DNA of 64,000 nt from Rhexocercosporidium sp. MPI-PUGE-AT-0058 (GCA_020746875.1 JAGTJL010000045.1:1-64000); one strand, 5' to 3'; positions 13,503 to 27,040 are shown, numbered from the stretch's first letter. Program-made: numbers and translations. The notes: generated by a model not told the origin, from the sequence alone.

Positions 13503-13899
13503 TAAGAAAAGACTAAGAACCCCTTTGTTATAAAGCGTTATATTTTATTAAGTCTTACGCGTTACGTCTCCTTGCCCTTATAATAAATTAACGACAAATC
13601 TTAATACTTTAGCCTATTCGATAAATAAGTACTTCTTTATTAATAATAAATTGCTTTAAAGAAAGCTAAAAAACCTTTTACTATTAACTTACTTTATGTA
13701 ATTTAACGCGCGCTATTCGACTTCGAACTTCGACTTCGACTTATGTTTAATTAATAAATTAATTAATAACTTTAAACACCTCTTTATTTTATATTATTAC
13801 TCCTTCCGACTTCTCCTCCTTGTCGGCAAAGCTTTAAAAAAAGAAGCGCCCTTTTACGGTTAAGCTTTACTAATACTTTTATTCCTTTAATTAAGACTT

Positions 13900-16800
13900 T
13901 TATAAAGGAACTCGACAACTTTAAAAAACTTAATTCCGACTTAAAAGATAAACTTTAGAATTATTTCAATGCCTCGCCAGAGCTTACCGCTACTATAAAG
14001 GGCCTTACCCTTGTTTAATAAGTAAAAGTAAATTAATTAATCGAAATCTCCGTTAACTTTATTATTACTGCCGTTATTAAGCAGGCCCTCGACTAATATA
14101 CTCTTAATAACCCTTATTAAAAGACTTATATTCCCTCCCCTTAAAGCGATCGATTAATACGTATTCTTACGGCGGACTTTTAGCCGACTATTGATTATTA
14201 CTTACTAAAGCTAAATAATTCGGTTCAAATTATAAAGCCCTTTAAAGTCAAGTACCCCCGTATTTCTTTTAACGACTATAAAGGCAATATTAAATATAAT
14301 ACTTAAAAAATAAAAATAAAGTTATTTATAAAAAAGTACTTAAATAACTTTAAGAATAAAATATTATAAGTTAAGGCTTACTTTTAATATATCGCTAGCG
14401 AGGCAAAGATTATTATTTTTTAATATATAAACCCCGAATTTACCGGTACTTTCGAGACTGCCGCCGACGTTTTAACGGCCTTAAACTAGCGATTCTTTAA
14501 TTATAACTAAGTTTAAGTTACTAAAAGAATATATAACTAATTATTAATAAGTAATATAACTTATAACGACTTCCGAATTAAATTCACTTTTTATATTATT
14601 ATTAATAAGATTATTCGCTCCCGCTAGTTTAAGGACGTATGCGAAAAAGTCTCTTTAGCCTTTAAATATATAATTTATATAAAAAAGTATAAAATAAACG
14701 GAAATTATATAGCCTTTAATAAATTCTTAATTATTACGGACCGAGAATCCCGTAATATTATATTAAAAGAGGCTATAACGACTTATAAGGCTTAAGTTAA
14801 CGTTACTTTTAACGGCTATAACGTGCGCGGCATTTTTAAAAAGAAAGACTGACACGTAACCTTTTTTACGTCGGCTATAATAATATAAAGACTTTTAATA
14901 TTAATTTATAAACTATTGCTAGAGGTTCGCCCGCGCTCGCCATCCCCGGCTTTATTCCTCCGCCGCCTTAAGTCTTTTATATTGCCTTTTATTCTTAAAG
15001 ACGTCTTTTTTAATATTTACCTTTATTATAATAAGACTGGCTACTAGGCTAACGATTGCCTTAAGCGCTAAAGAGACTAAGCTTTTAATAAGTTAATTTC
15101 TAAGTTAATCGTCGGCGAAGACTTAAAGATTAACGAGTTATTAAAAAACTCCTAAGCCGTGATAAAGACTTATACCTTAGTATAGGCTATAATTTATAAA
15201 AGGACTTAGCATTTAATTTCCGTGCTTTTATTAAAAGACAATAATTCTTAATAATTAACTTAAGAAATACTAACGTCTTAATCGGTCGGAAGTTTCTCAA
15301 GTATTACGACTTAAAGTAGTTATATATTAAGAATTAAAACCAGCTAAAATAGCCGTTAAATATACTTATATAATCGTACTTTAATTAATAAGTCTTCGTT
15401 AATATTAACCGTTTTAATAAGCTAATTATTAAGTTTTATTAACTTAATATAAAATAAAAGGACGCCTTTTTAAACTTAAATAACTATTGCCGAAGGCAGA
15501 CTAGGATTACGACACTTAACGATTCCCTTAAATTTAAGGTCTTTAAACAACTTATAGCTAACGTCTCGCCGACTCGACCCTCGAGCTTTATTAAAAAAGT
15601 TAAAGAGCGCTTACGTATTATAAAAGATTAATTAAACTCTTTAATATCCCGTAATTTAGGATTATTACTTAAAGATAAAAAAGCTTATAAAGCTTTCCTA
15701 GCGAATTATTAACTTAAGACGCTTATTACGGAGATTTTCTTAATATTGGCAGCGGTAATGTTTACGACGTACCTCTGACTTAAAAAAGTTAAGAAGAATA
15801 AAGTAAAAACCTTTATAATATCGGTATATGAAATCGACTAAGAGCTAATTCGCCGCCGACGAGAAGCCTTAGATTAATTAAATGTCGAGCTCGCGTTAAT
15901 AAATAGAGATTTAACCTTAAAAGAAGCCTTAAAGGTTAAATACGTATATAATAACGAATTAATAAGTAAAAAGCTTTTTATTAAGTATTAAAAGTATATT
16001 CCTCTCTTCTCCCGGCGAGCCTCTGACGAGTTACTAACGCATCACTAAGGTATAGACTATTAAATCGAGCTTATTAAAGAAAACGACTTGTCCTTTAAAC
16101 CTCTCTAGCGTATGATTAAAGAATAACTATCGGAAATTAAGCGGTATATTATAAATAATTTATATAAAGGTTTTATTAAGCCCTTTAACGCATTATATAC
16201 GGCCTTTATTTTCTTTGCTAAAAAAGCCGATGGCAGTCTCCGACTATACGTCGACTACTAGAAATTAAATGCCTTATTTAAGAAGGATTCGTATTTAATT
16301 CCTTTAATTAATAAAATAATAACACGCATTTATAAAGTAAAGGTCTTTATTAAGCTTAATATATAATAAGCTTTCCACTGCATTTGTATGTCTCCTAAGA
16401 GCGAAGATTACACGACCTTCCGCACTCGGTATAATACGTATAAATATAAGGTCCTCCCCTTTAGCCTTACGAATGGCTCGGCGACCTTTTAGCGGTTTAT
16501 TAACGATATTTTAATAAAGTATTTAAACGACTTTTACACGGCTTATATAAACGATATCTTTATATACTCGTTAACCCCTAAAGAATACGAAATATACGTT
16601 AAAAAGGTTATAATAATATTATAAGCATATAGACTTTAAGTCGACATTAAGAAGTCTGAGTTTAGCGTATAAAAGACAATGTTTTTAGGTTGTATTATTA
16701 ATATTAATAGTATAAAAGTAGATTTAAAAAAGGTTAGCGTAATTAAAAACTGAAAATACGCCGGTAACGTATATAATATATAAAGCTACTTTAGTTTTTA

Positions 16801-19459
16801 TAACTTTTACTGTCGGTTTATTAAAGATTATAGTCGCATTACTCGACCTCTTATGATGCTTATCGAGAAAGACGTGCCCTTTAACTTTAATAACGCCTAT
16901 AAAAACGCGTAGGAAACTCTCCAGGAAGCCCTTTAATTTATACTAGTCCTTTACTATTACGACTTAGTAAAGCAAACGCGGCTAGAGATTAACTCTTTTA
17001 ACGGAGTCGTTGTTAGCGTATTATTTTAATTTTAAGAAGACGGCATTTTCTACTTTATAAGTTACTTTTTTAAAATTATAGCGGATCTCGAGCTTAATTA
17101 CTCGATCTATAATAAAGAAATATTAGCGATCTTCTGGTCGTTTAAGTAATACCGCCTGGAACTATTAAGTACTTAAAAGAACGTTTATATATATATAAAT
17201 TATTAAGCTTTAAAGTACTTTATAATTATTAAGGATTTTATAGCTAAATAAACACGTTAGGCCGAGTTCTTTACGGAATTTTATTTTACGATTATATATT
17301 ATATCGGGACTATAAATACTTTTATTAACACTTTCTCCTAAAGAGATTAAGACCTTACGGTAACGGAGGCTTATAAGCGAGCCCTTTATAGTCAGTAACT
17401 TATTACGGACGACAAGATCGACCCTTTAATTACCGCTAACCTTTAATTAATAGCCGTCGACTCCTTTAAGCCGTCGCGATTACTTAATCGGGAAACATAT
17501 TAAGCGGGGTTTCTTAAACGGGTGGCTAAATTAATAAATAAAATACCTTTAAGGAAAGAGCGTTCCTTAGCCGAGGCCATTTAATTAAAGTATTTAAATA
17601 CACCTCTTCTTTACGAAACTATTTTTCGTTCGACAATAGCGTAAAGCGCTTAATTAGAAATCCTAAGACGGTGTATGCGGAGTGGTCGTACGGCCGCTAT
17701 TCTAGCCGCCTCTTTAGCTTTTATAGAAGTAGACTAAGAGGTAGACTAAGAGGTAAACTAAGAGGCCGACTAAGAGGTAGAGCAAGCTTTAAGATAAGAT
17801 CTTATGTTAATCGACCTAAAGGCATTTGCCTTAGATAAGCTAGACCTTAACTTTATAATTACTTACGATATCGCCGAATACGACGTAATCGACTAAGTGT
17901 TTACGGCTAATAAAGAGTCTCCTTTACTAAAGCCTCTTTAATAAAAAGCCCGCGAAAACGACTTAAACTACGAGTTATTTAACGGCAAGCTTCTTTTCTA
18001 AAGACGTCTAAAAGTGCCTATAGAATCGCCGGAGCTTTATACGTCGTTATTACGATATATATACTCGTAACCCTCAGTCGCTTATGCCGGAATCGGGAAA
18101 ATAAAAGTGTTATTAAGCCGTAAATACTATTGAAATAGCCTTTTTATTAACGTAGGCCGTTACGTTGCGAATTGCAACTACTTTAAATAAAAGGCTAAAA
18201 GAAACAAAACATTTAGTTTCCTATATCTTTTGCTTATCCTCGCCCGGCCGTATTAATACTTTATAATAGATTTTACGAAGTTATTATTAAATAAGAATAG
18301 CTATAACTTTACTATAGTAATTGTAGACCGCCTGTTTAAGAAACCGGTCTTTATACCTTGCTATAATATAATTATAGTTAAAGAAATAGCTATCCTTTTT
18401 CTTATTTATTAGACTTATTACTTTAGTATGTCGAATTTAATTTTTTCAGACCGTAGACCGCAATTCGTCTCCTCTTTTTAAAAAGAATACTGCCGCATTC
18501 TTGGCATTAAAGTAAAGCTAATGACAATATATAACTTTAACGTCGACGGCTAGACTAAAGTAATAAATTAATATATTAAGTAACGGCTCCGCCCCTTCTA
18601 CTATTATTATTAAAATAATTAAAGTGACCTTTTGCTTATTATAAACATTGCACAGCTTACTTTGCCTTACGAGTCTTTTAACAACCTCACGCCCTTTCGG
18701 CTATTTAACGGCGTAGAGCCGAGGACCTCTTAGGACTTAGTAAACCTAAAACCACTTATTACGGCAATAGAAAAGCTTAATCGCGAAGAAGCTTTATAAG
18801 TCGCCTCACGTATAAAAGAGGTTATAAAAGTTATATAATCGTTACTAAAGGCTTAATAAGAGAAAATGAAACGCTTAGCTAATTGTAGTCGACGCGCTGT
18901 CGATTAAGACGTTGGCGACTTAATATTAATCGACACTTAGAACTGAAATATCGACCGGCCTTTAAAAAAGCTGTTCGACAAGTGGTACAGCCTTATTAAA
19001 GTAATCGTCAAAGAAGGAGAGAATTAAAGAGTTAAGCTTTTAAAGAATTAATTAATTTACTTTATCTTTTACTTATATTTATTTTATAAATACGTCGATA
19101 ACCCTTTGCCTAAATAAGCTAAAGTTACGCCGGCACTTATTTAGCTTTTACTTAAATAAGACAAGTAGGAAATTAAAGGCATCCTTAGCTTTAAAGTTAT
19201 ATAAAATAAGTTATTTTACCGTATTAAGTAGCTAAGCGTCGACAAAGATTTGAAACAATACTTATATTCGGATGTTATGACGGCTCTATATATAATTAGA
19301 CGATTTTACCTCGAGCATCTTAACGCTAAAGGCCTGTTAAGAGTTCTCCTTAAATGGCTAGAGGCTTATAATATTAATATTAACGATTATAACGACTTAA
19401 AGGACGATACGGTTATGGCTATAATTACGCGGACGCAATTCTTTAAGAGGGGAAGGTAA
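13900..19459 (+). pseudogene. Gypsy-B gag-pol polyprotein, inactivated
   Basis: The plus strand carries a typical Gypsy polyprotein with many TAA/TAG codons. Reverse transcriptase around 16170-16600 includes a relic of the 'FRTRYNTYKYKVLPFSLTNG' segment and the catalytic box at about 16540-16570, reading Y-I-N-D-I-F-I-Y-S for YIDDILIYS (one Asp changed to Asn). RNase H follows near 17.0-17.3 kb. The integrase core around 18260-18560 reads like 'FSDRRPQFVSSF' followed by 'ILGIKVKLMTIYN'. The final open frame, 19250-19459 (69 codons), is the tail after the chromodomain region, with a Leu-Lys-Trp-Leu-Glu-Ala-Tyr motif common in fungal Gypsy elements. The stop lies directly before the 3' LTR. Confidence 0.86.
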
Positions 19460-19714
19460 TATTATGATTTTTGGCGCTTTATATTTTAACCGAGTAAGCT
19501 CGGCATTACTTATAGTATCGCCTTGGCATAGCATCTATGGCGCTAGGCCTAATCGGGAAAGGCTAGGAGGACCTTTTATATATTTATACTAAAGCTCCCT
19601 CTTATAAAAAGCTCTCCTTTTCTTTTTATCTTTTCTTTTTAATTCTAAGCGTAGCTTTAGGTCCAAATACAAAGCTATCTCTTGCACCGTATTAACCTCT
19701 AGCCAGCCGTAATA
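19460..19714 (+). repeat. 3' LTR of Gypsy-B
   Basis: 255-bp partner of 13248-13502. It is followed by the AGTAT target duplication at 19715-19719. It keeps slightly more G+C than the 5' copy at its 3' end (CTTGCACCGTATTAACC). Confidence 0.93.
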
Positions 19715-19719
19715 AGTAT

Positions 19720-21170
19720 ATTCTTTTATTAAGTCTTAAATTTCCTTTATATATAACGTTATTAATTGTTTTTTTTATTAAAGAGCTTTTATTATTTATT
19801 TACTTTTAACCGTCTTAAAAACGTGTTTTATAAATTTAAAATACTTCTTTTTATAAAATTTTAATTTAAAATTATCGATCTTGAGTTATTTAATAATTTT
19901 ATTTTAAAAAGAAGCCGGTAATCTTAAAAGAAAGAGTCTGCCTTAGTCGACTTTATTAAGGATTTTCCGGTATATAAAAGCCTTTAAGACTTAAGAATAA
20001 AATCGGTAATAGTCCTTAAAATTTATAGTAATGCGTTAAATTATAATAAATTTTTAAAGAAAGTTTATAAACTTTTAAATTTATTGTTGATTATACTTTT
20101 TGAATTTCGACTTTAATACTTTTATTAATGCTTTTTATCCTTTTTTATTCTTTTATTTTAAGAGAGTCTTAATAATGTCCCGTCGGAGGTTGTCGTAATA
20201 TCGAGGTAGACAAATAACTTAATTACTTTTTAATATTTTATAATTTATATTAATTTTTACGTATTATTTTAAAAAATCCGAGATGTTTACTCTTAAGAAA
20301 AGAGGCATGCCTACTGACTCGGGGAGGGACATAATCCCTTAAAGGAAGTGGTTAATGTCGTTAGTAATTATATTTTATAAATTCCTTTTAATTCTCGATA
20401 TAATTTCCGAGTTTTTAAAACTTAAATTTAAAGGTTTTATAAAACTATTAACTAAAGTATTTAATAAGTTTAAAGAGGATAAAGGTAATCGAGTTTAAAA
20501 GGTTTCCGGCTTTACTTTAATATTTAATTTAATTTAATTAAAGTTTAAAACTTAAGAAATTCCGTAAATAATAAAGATATATATTAATTATTTTTATTAT
20601 TAAATATTAACGATATTTATAAGTTTTTATTCTTTATTGACTTTTAATCCCGGCTTACTAATCCCGGTTTAATAGATTTATTAATCTCTTAATTAATTTT
20701 AGTTAACGTATATTTAATTCATTTTAGTAGGGTATTATAAATTAAAATTAATATTAATAAGAACTTTAAAACTAAGAGTTCGGATTCCTTAGCAATTTTA
20801 ATTTAAGTTAAGGTTTATTTTTTATATTTCAAACTATTAAGAGACGCTTTAGTTTAAAATATAAGGCTAGTAATGTTTTTCTTAGTTTTCTTATTTATAG
20901 TTTATAATTTCCGGCGTCTTCTTAAGGAATTAGGTTTAATCGTTTGAGTTTTATTAATAAGTTGCCGAGATAAGCTATTTTAATTTAAGTTTAATTCTTG
21001 TGTTATTATTAATCGTCGGGTCTTTTTGGAGGAAAAAGGAGGTGTTTAATTTAAGAAGCGGAAAATTATAGATTTTTAGTTTTAATAAATAGTCTTGTTT
21101 ACGAATCGAGATGCTTTTATATAAGTCGTATAAAAACGAATCCGTATAATTTTCTTCTTACGTAAGTCAT
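19720..21170 (-). pseudogene. RIP-degraded gag region of Gypsy-A
   Basis: Reverse-strand match to A' 27041-28490. The anchor is the stretch near 20290-20335, which mirrors A' 27895-27945. In A' this region encodes a gag-like segment containing 'FSGVNISDFLERYVEI'. Here it is broken by stops and by element B at its 3' side. It contains no intact gene. Confidence 0.75.
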
Positions 21171-21390
21171 TAATATAAAAGCTATAATAAATAAAGATCG
21201 TAGTACGGCGTAAGGCATTAGGTAAGGAGCCTAATAACTTTAAGGGGTTAAGATTTAAGGTGGAAAAGTGTTTAATTCTTTTAATTTTATATAAGGGAAA
21301 AGCCTCTTATATAAACCTTTAAAAGTTATATGCTTAATTCCTTAAATAACGCCTTAGGCATCATTTCCTGGCTAGAATCGCCACTTTACA
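21171..21390 (-). repeat. 5' LTR of Gypsy-A
   Basis: 220 bp, reverse complement of the LTRs of A' (26822-27040 and 39002-39220). On the minus strand it begins TGTAAAGTGGCGATTCTAG. It marks the right-hand end of element A. The downstream flank is GTATC, but the matching flank is off window, so the target duplication cannot be checked. Confidence 0.88.
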
Positions 21391-22380
21391 GTATCCTTAT
21401 TAAGTAAGTGTTATAAGCTAGGCAAGTTAACTTTTAACCTTAAATTAGGATTGCACTTTACTAAAGGTGACTTAAAGTCCTTTATTAAAGTAGTAATAAT
21501 AAAATCTAATATTATATTATAGATTCGTTAAAGGCTTTTTTTAACCGCGTGCTATTTACTTATTATATTTATATAAGCGACGGAGATTGCCTGGAGGCGG
21601 CGAAATTTAGTAAGACTATTCTTATAATAAGCGAGCCGCGTCTTCGCGCGAGTATCTTTAACTTTAGACTTAGTTAATAAGCGTATATACTCTTCGAGCT
21701 CGCGCTGCTTTTAAGCGATTTATTTTTCGATAAGTATACTTAAAGCCGTAAGATTAGTATTAATATTAGAAATAGAAAAGACTATATTATTCGTTATATA
21801 ATCGGATATATTTAAGTTATTTTTAATTTAAGCTATAACTTTACTTTTCTTTTTACGAGTATAAACAGGCTAGCTATAAATATAAAAAGATTCCTTATTA
21901 TTATTGCCGCGAATGCTTTAAGGCAGTTTATTATTAAAAGCACTTTCGCTTTTAATTATATAAAAAGGATTTGTAAATTTTATAATTTTATAAAGAATAT
22001 TACGAGCGGCACCGCCGAAGCGAGTATTACTTATAAGTCCAGCATTATTAAATATAATTACTTAATAAAGAATCGTTCCTTTATCCTTCGTATTACTTCT
22101 TTATAAAATAAAGAGATTAGCTTATTAAATAAAGTTCACGGTAAGCAAAGCTTTATAAAAGTTTAGGGAAAATATATTTAAAGAATTAATCTTTAGCCTT
22201 TAAAGAAGTCTAAAAGAAAAACGTATATATAAAAAGAGTTCCTTATAAAAGGAAGCAAAACGCCGGCGTAATTAAATATATAAGTAAGATTAATTCTATT
22301 AATACCGTAAAAGCCTCGGCCCCCTTATGCTACAGGCCCGATTCCGTACAAATAAAATGAATAGGCATACACATGACATT
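21391..22380. other. A+T-rich degenerate DNA between Gypsy-A and Gypsy-C
   Basis: I found no recognisable domain here. It may be the downstream part of element C or an older repeat into which A inserted. One short stretch (22318-22375) keeps a higher G+C content than its surroundings. No LTR matching element C is seen. Confidence 0.4.
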
Positions 22381-25300
22381 TTAAGACTTATATTATATAC
22401 AAAAGGTAATATATTCTTTTAACTTAAGGTTTATACGGATGCGATAAAAAACTTATTATACGTCGATTTTAAAAAAGACTCTTACTTTACTTAAGCGAGC
22501 GAGAATCTCATTAATTAAAGGCAATAAGTAGCGGTCTTTATAAGTGATTTAGTTTAGCCGGCGGAAGTCGATGCAAAAGCGGAGTTCTTTATTAAGTTTT
22601 TTAATAAAAAAGATTAAGTAATTAAAAAGAGCGTAACTTAAGATTATAAAGTTTTTATTTAAGTATTTTTTTAAGTATTTTTTTATAATTTTTAATTCTT
22701 TTTTATTTTAATTATATAAGGCGCTATATTCGTAATCGATTAGCTTCTTAAATAAGATCTTATAATCTAGCTTAAGCCGAGATTCGGGAATTATATTAAC
22801 GATATTTTTAAAGAAAGCTTTCTTATAATCGGCGAAGATTTCGAGTAAGAATCTAACGAGAGTTTCTTTATATAATTCTTTTGGTTTTTATATTTAATTT
22901 TATTAAAAACGCTTTAATATTTCTAGTCGATAGCTTTATTAATTTTATTTAAGATTACCTTAAATATTTCGTTTTCTTTCCTTTTAATATTAAAATAAAA
23001 AGCTATTAAACTTATCTTATGAATCTCAAATATTAAGTATTCTTTTAATTAAAGTTTTTAATAAAATAGAAGTCGTTATTAAGGAATAATATACGTATTA
23101 ATAAAGCAAAGCGAGTCGTACGAAGTAGTATTTCGTAAGGCTTCGTTTATACTAGTTATCTCGGATCGGACTTAAGCTTAATACGTCGATAAGGGCACTC
23201 GAATCTTTATAAATATTTTATAATTAGTAGCTCTTTAATAAGCGGCTTATTATACGGCTTTTTAGGCTTTAAACTTCTTTTTATAATATCGCTTTATTAA
23301 AAGAGATAAAAAAGGAATCTTTAATTATATTTTCGGGAATAAGTTATAATTCTCGATAATAGTTTCTTTTCTTTTATTATAATTTAAAATTAACTTATAT
23401 TCGGCCTCCGAGTCAGTAATTAAGTATTTCTCGAGAGGTTTTTCTTAGTCTTTTTTAACTTAAGCTTATTAAGAGGACGCGCAAGTAGCTTATAACGTAA
23501 TAAGTATTTAATCTTTTCGGTCAAATGCCGCGTCTTTTCTTATAACGTTTTCTTAATACTTTAATAATTATAATAAGTTTATTAAAAGGCGAATATTATC
23601 TCGGTATACGTAAATTATTTTATAATAAAGTAATTAAATATTTTTATTATAAAGCTAAACTAAATTCGATTCTTTAATATTAAACTAAATATTGAAGTAT
23701 ATTATTTATATACGTCCGAGAATAACGTCTTATTATCTTAAGTTTAAGATAACGAAAAGGATTTAGCGTTAAAGTCGGCCGTCGATTAATAAATTTAAAA
23801 AAAAGTAATAAAATATATCTTTACTTACGTTATTATTATAGCTACGAACGAATATACGTTTCGGAAGTCGAGGACGAGGAATATAAAAAGATTATATAAG
23901 ATTAAAAGCGAGATTAGTATTAATAAATACGAATTTATTAGCTTTAGAATTAAGTAAGGCTTAAATATTAAATCTTTTATTATTAATAATTAAAATATAA
24001 TATTATAAAAACTTTTTTTCGTTTTATAATTATTTTAAGTCGATTTCTTTAAGATTTATTTATTTTAAAAAAGAATCTTTTCTTAAAGTTTTTAGTTTTT
24101 TAAAAAAGCTTCGCTTTTTTCTTTATTTTTATTTTTTATTTCGCGAGCTATTATATATTTTATTTAAGTAATCTCTTATATAAATAGCTTTCTCTTTTAA
24201 AAATAAAAGTAGTTTTTAATTATATATTCTAGTTTATTGCAATTATAATATCGAGTATAAATATTAAAAGTAAAAGCTTAAATTTATATAAGAAGTTTAA
24301 TAAAGCGTATATATAATTCTTTACGAAAAGCGATAGGCGTAGGCGCGGAAGTAAAAGGCATAATATAATTAATTAGTCGAGGTAAAGCGTTTAATATAAA
24401 TATAACGCGCGCAGTTCTACTTCGACGAACGTTAGTCGCTATTCGTTAGATTTTTATATTTACGAAACGCACTTAAGTTATAAAATTATTATAATTAAAA
24501 TCGAAGGTATAATAGGAGAAGGCTTATAAATATAGAATAGGTATTAACTTATCGTATAAGCGGATAACGAGTTAAGAGTTGAGTAATATACGGGCTTCTT
24601 AAGCTATTTTAATAAAACGGGATTAAAAATAAAAGAAAATTTTGGATTTGCTTATAATTATGCGATTTAAGAGTTTTTTTTACGTTTCGGTGCTTAAAGA
24701 AGTTATTATAAATTAAGCTTAAGTATTTTAATATATCGGAAGCGTTCTCGAATCGGTAATCTGTATTATTAGCGTAATAAGTAAGTAAGTTATCTTATAT
24801 TTTACTTTTAATATAAATAAAGATATATAACATCTTTACTTCTTCAGATTTGAAGTAGTTTTTATTAATTTATAATTTATTTTTTATTACTATTAATTAA
24901 TTATCTCACGAAAGGCTTTCTTTTAATTTATAAAACTTATTAATTTTAATTTCTTAAGATCTTTTTTATTAATTATAAGAAAAGAAAGAGGTGTTTAAAG
25001 CTTCGCGCGCACTTTAAGGTAAGTCAAAAGAATCGGAATTATTATTTTCTACCGGAGCGACGAAGGCGGTAATACGGAGTTAAGCTATAAGGATTTAAAA
25101 GAACTGTAAAGTTTAAATAAATTCGGTTTTAGCTTTTTTGCGGTCTTTCTTTTTTTATTTTTTTTTTATTTTTTTTATATTCTTTAAAAGTAATAATTAA
25201 TTACTAGACTTAGCTAAGAGCGCTATTCTTAGATTAATTATTTTTATTAAAGCTTTATATATAAAAAGCCTTTTTTTTATTCTTTTTTAAGTAATTTTAA

Positions 25301-25980
25301 AGTCGAGTCGAAGCCGTTACTTAAAGAAGGTTTTAAGAAGATATAATCGCAGAGTCTTTAGGGATAATACGGCGCGCGATAATAAGTAATTATCGTTCTT
25401 ATATTATAAGAGTAATAAGCGCGGCAAGTAATGCGATATTAATATTATTTCGACGTACTTTTGAAAAAAAAGCGAAGGGGTTTGCGGCTTATAAACGTTT
25501 AAAGAAAAGCAAAGAAGTATATTCGTTATTTTGCGATATATATGCGATATTTATTTTTAATTTTAAGTTAATATTGAATTAACTTCGAAGTGAAATTTAA
25601 TTTATTAATTTTAAATTAAGTTATTTATACTCGAATTATCTTACGAGAGTCGAAGAGAATAAAATAAATATTAATACTTTTATAAATAAGGGAAGTCTTT
25701 AATAATATAACGGCGTAAATAAGTTCTTATTATATTATTATTAATAAAAGCTTAAAGACGTAAAAAGAAGAAGATTATAAGAATCCTTAAGTATAAATAT
25801 ATATAAAAGGGGCGCTAATGCGGAGAGCCGCGCTAAGTTAAGCGAAGCCAGCCGGCTAGCGAGAGGCTTTGCGACATGCTGCGACAAAACTAGTCCCGAT
25901 GCGGCCTAGTATCTGCAACCTCGGTTGCCTGACTCAGGTGACTACTATGTGACTAACACGTCATCCAGTGGATCGTCACA
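22381..25980 (-). mobile_element. Truncated Gypsy-type element C
   Basis: On the minus strand, 22621-22430 encodes a clear Gypsy reverse transcriptase segment: a 'LRFCIDFRRLN' box, 'KDRYLLPLINEIL', then V-F-F-K-I-D-V and V-F-Y-R-I-R. The 5' LTR is 25706-25980. Gag and protease should occupy about 23-25.7 kb but are too mutated for me to place. Homology is lost below about 22380, before the catalytic YxDD box, and no 3' LTR is found in the window, so the element is truncated or was broken by the insertion of A. Confidence 0.75.
25706..25980 (-). repeat. 5' LTR of Gypsy-C, partly spared by RIP
   Basis: On the minus strand it begins TGTGACGATCCACTGGATGA and ends near ACGCCGTTATA; start (TGTGACG) and end (CGTTACA, with CA mutated) form the usual short inverted repeat. 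The first 175 bases (25806-25980) keep normal G+C and CA/TG dinucleotides, unlike everything around them. A TATA-like run (TTTTATATATATTTATA) follows, which could be the element's promoter. Only one copy is present in the window. Confidence 0.7.
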
Positions 25981-26821
25981 TTTTATACCTCCCTTCTGGC
26001 CTTTATAAAGCCGAGATTTAATGCCTTATTTTACAAAGCTAATAAGTATATACCTTTTAATTAAAGAATAACTTTAATTTTAAAAAAGTTTAAAATATAA
26101 ACCTTAAATGAAACATAAGGTTACTTATTATTTTTATTATATTAAGCGGCTAAGAAGGTTTATCTCTAAATGCGTAATTAAAGAGTCGTCTATTCCTTTA
26201 TATTAAAACGTAAACTTTATTATTAAATTCAGTTTTTTAACTTATTTGCTTTTTTTATAAAAGTGTCTTTCTGTTTCTAGAAATTCTTTAACACGCTTTT
26301 TGTTAAGCGGGGCGGAGATCGCGGCTTCTTTATACTTAATAGCGACTTAAGCTACTTCTCCTGAGGTATTATAGCTTATTCGATGCTAATTATTCGCCTC
26401 GATCTTCGTTCGTAAGTCCTTAATTAGCTAATAAAGAATATTTCTATAGCTTACGTTATCTTTTCTCGATATATTTTATTTAAGCCGTAGTATTCTCCTT
26501 TTAAAATCATTATCTTAATATTAATTAGCGTTTAATTACGAGAAAAAAAGAATAATATCTTATAAAATAATACGACGTTATAATTAATATATATAATTGT
26601 AAATTAAAGATAATTAAATATTCTTATTATTTTTTAAAGTAAAACTAACTACGAAAGGCGATCCCGATTCTGCGAACGACATCGAAAGCTAACAGAGATA
26701 TTATTACGGACGGCTTTAAAGCTGCGATTCTTACCGTAAGTATTATCCGCGAAAAGGAGCAAGTATATATCTGAATTATCTTTCTTACTCTTCGTGCCAT
26801 ATCTTAAGTAATCTTAATTAA
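25981..26821. other. A+T-rich spacer between Gypsy-C and Gypsy-A'
   Basis: About 840 bp of RIP-like sequence with no domain or structured repeat that I can recognise. It may be host DNA or an older element. Confidence 0.4.
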
Positions 26822-27040
26822 TGTAAAGTGGCGATTTTAGTCAGGAAATGATGCTTAAGGCGTTATTTAAGGAACTAAGTATATAACTTTTAAAGGTTTA
26901 TATAAGAGGCTTTTTCTTTATATAAAATTAGAAGAATTGAATACTTTTCTACTTTGAATCTTGATTCTTAAAATTACTAAGCTCCTTGCTTAGTGCTTTT
27001 TGCTGTGCTTTCTTTTTTATTTATTATAGCCTTTATATTA
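26822..27040 (+). repeat. 5' LTR of Gypsy-A'
   Basis: 219 bp, beginning TGTAAAGTGGCGATTTTAG. It matches 39002-39220 directly and 21171-21390 in reverse complement. It is the only LTR of A' that keeps the initial TG; the 3' copy has TA. Confidence 0.9.

Larger units (their letters stand above)
13248..19714 (+). mobile_element. Gypsy-type (chromovirus-like) LTR retrotransposon B, nested in Gypsy-A
   Basis: The element is 6,467 bp with two 255-bp LTRs (13248-13502, 19460-19714) and a 5-bp target duplication AGTAT (13243-13247 and 19715-19719). A polypurine tract, AAGAGGGGAAGG, sits just before the 3' LTR. Element A is interrupted at this point, and A' carries the single ATACT site at 28494-28498. 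Plus-strand order is gag, protease, reverse transcriptase, RNase H, integrase and a chromovirus-like C-terminal tail. The element is RIP-mutated, though a few GC-rich stretches such as GGCGCTAGGCCTAATCGGGA in the LTRs are preserved. Confidence 0.93.
1..21390 (-). mobile_element. Gypsy-type LTR retrotransposon A, interrupted by two nested elements; 3' end off window
   Basis: A minus-strand Metaviridae element occupies three pieces of the window: 19720-21390 (5' LTR and gag), 9609-13247 (gag end to RNase H) and 1-1607 (RNase H end, integrase, C-terminal domain). Joined, these pieces are collinear with the plus-strand copy A' at 26822-33724. Examples: 13000 corresponds to 28740, 10225 to 31500, and 120-300 to the end of pol near 33600. 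The sequence is heavily A+T biased and full of TAA/TAG where the family has Gln or Trp codons, as RIP produces. The gaps are a Copia element (TSD GTAAT) and Gypsy element B (TSD AGTAT). The 3' non-pol region and 3' LTR lie left of the window. Confidence 0.88.
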
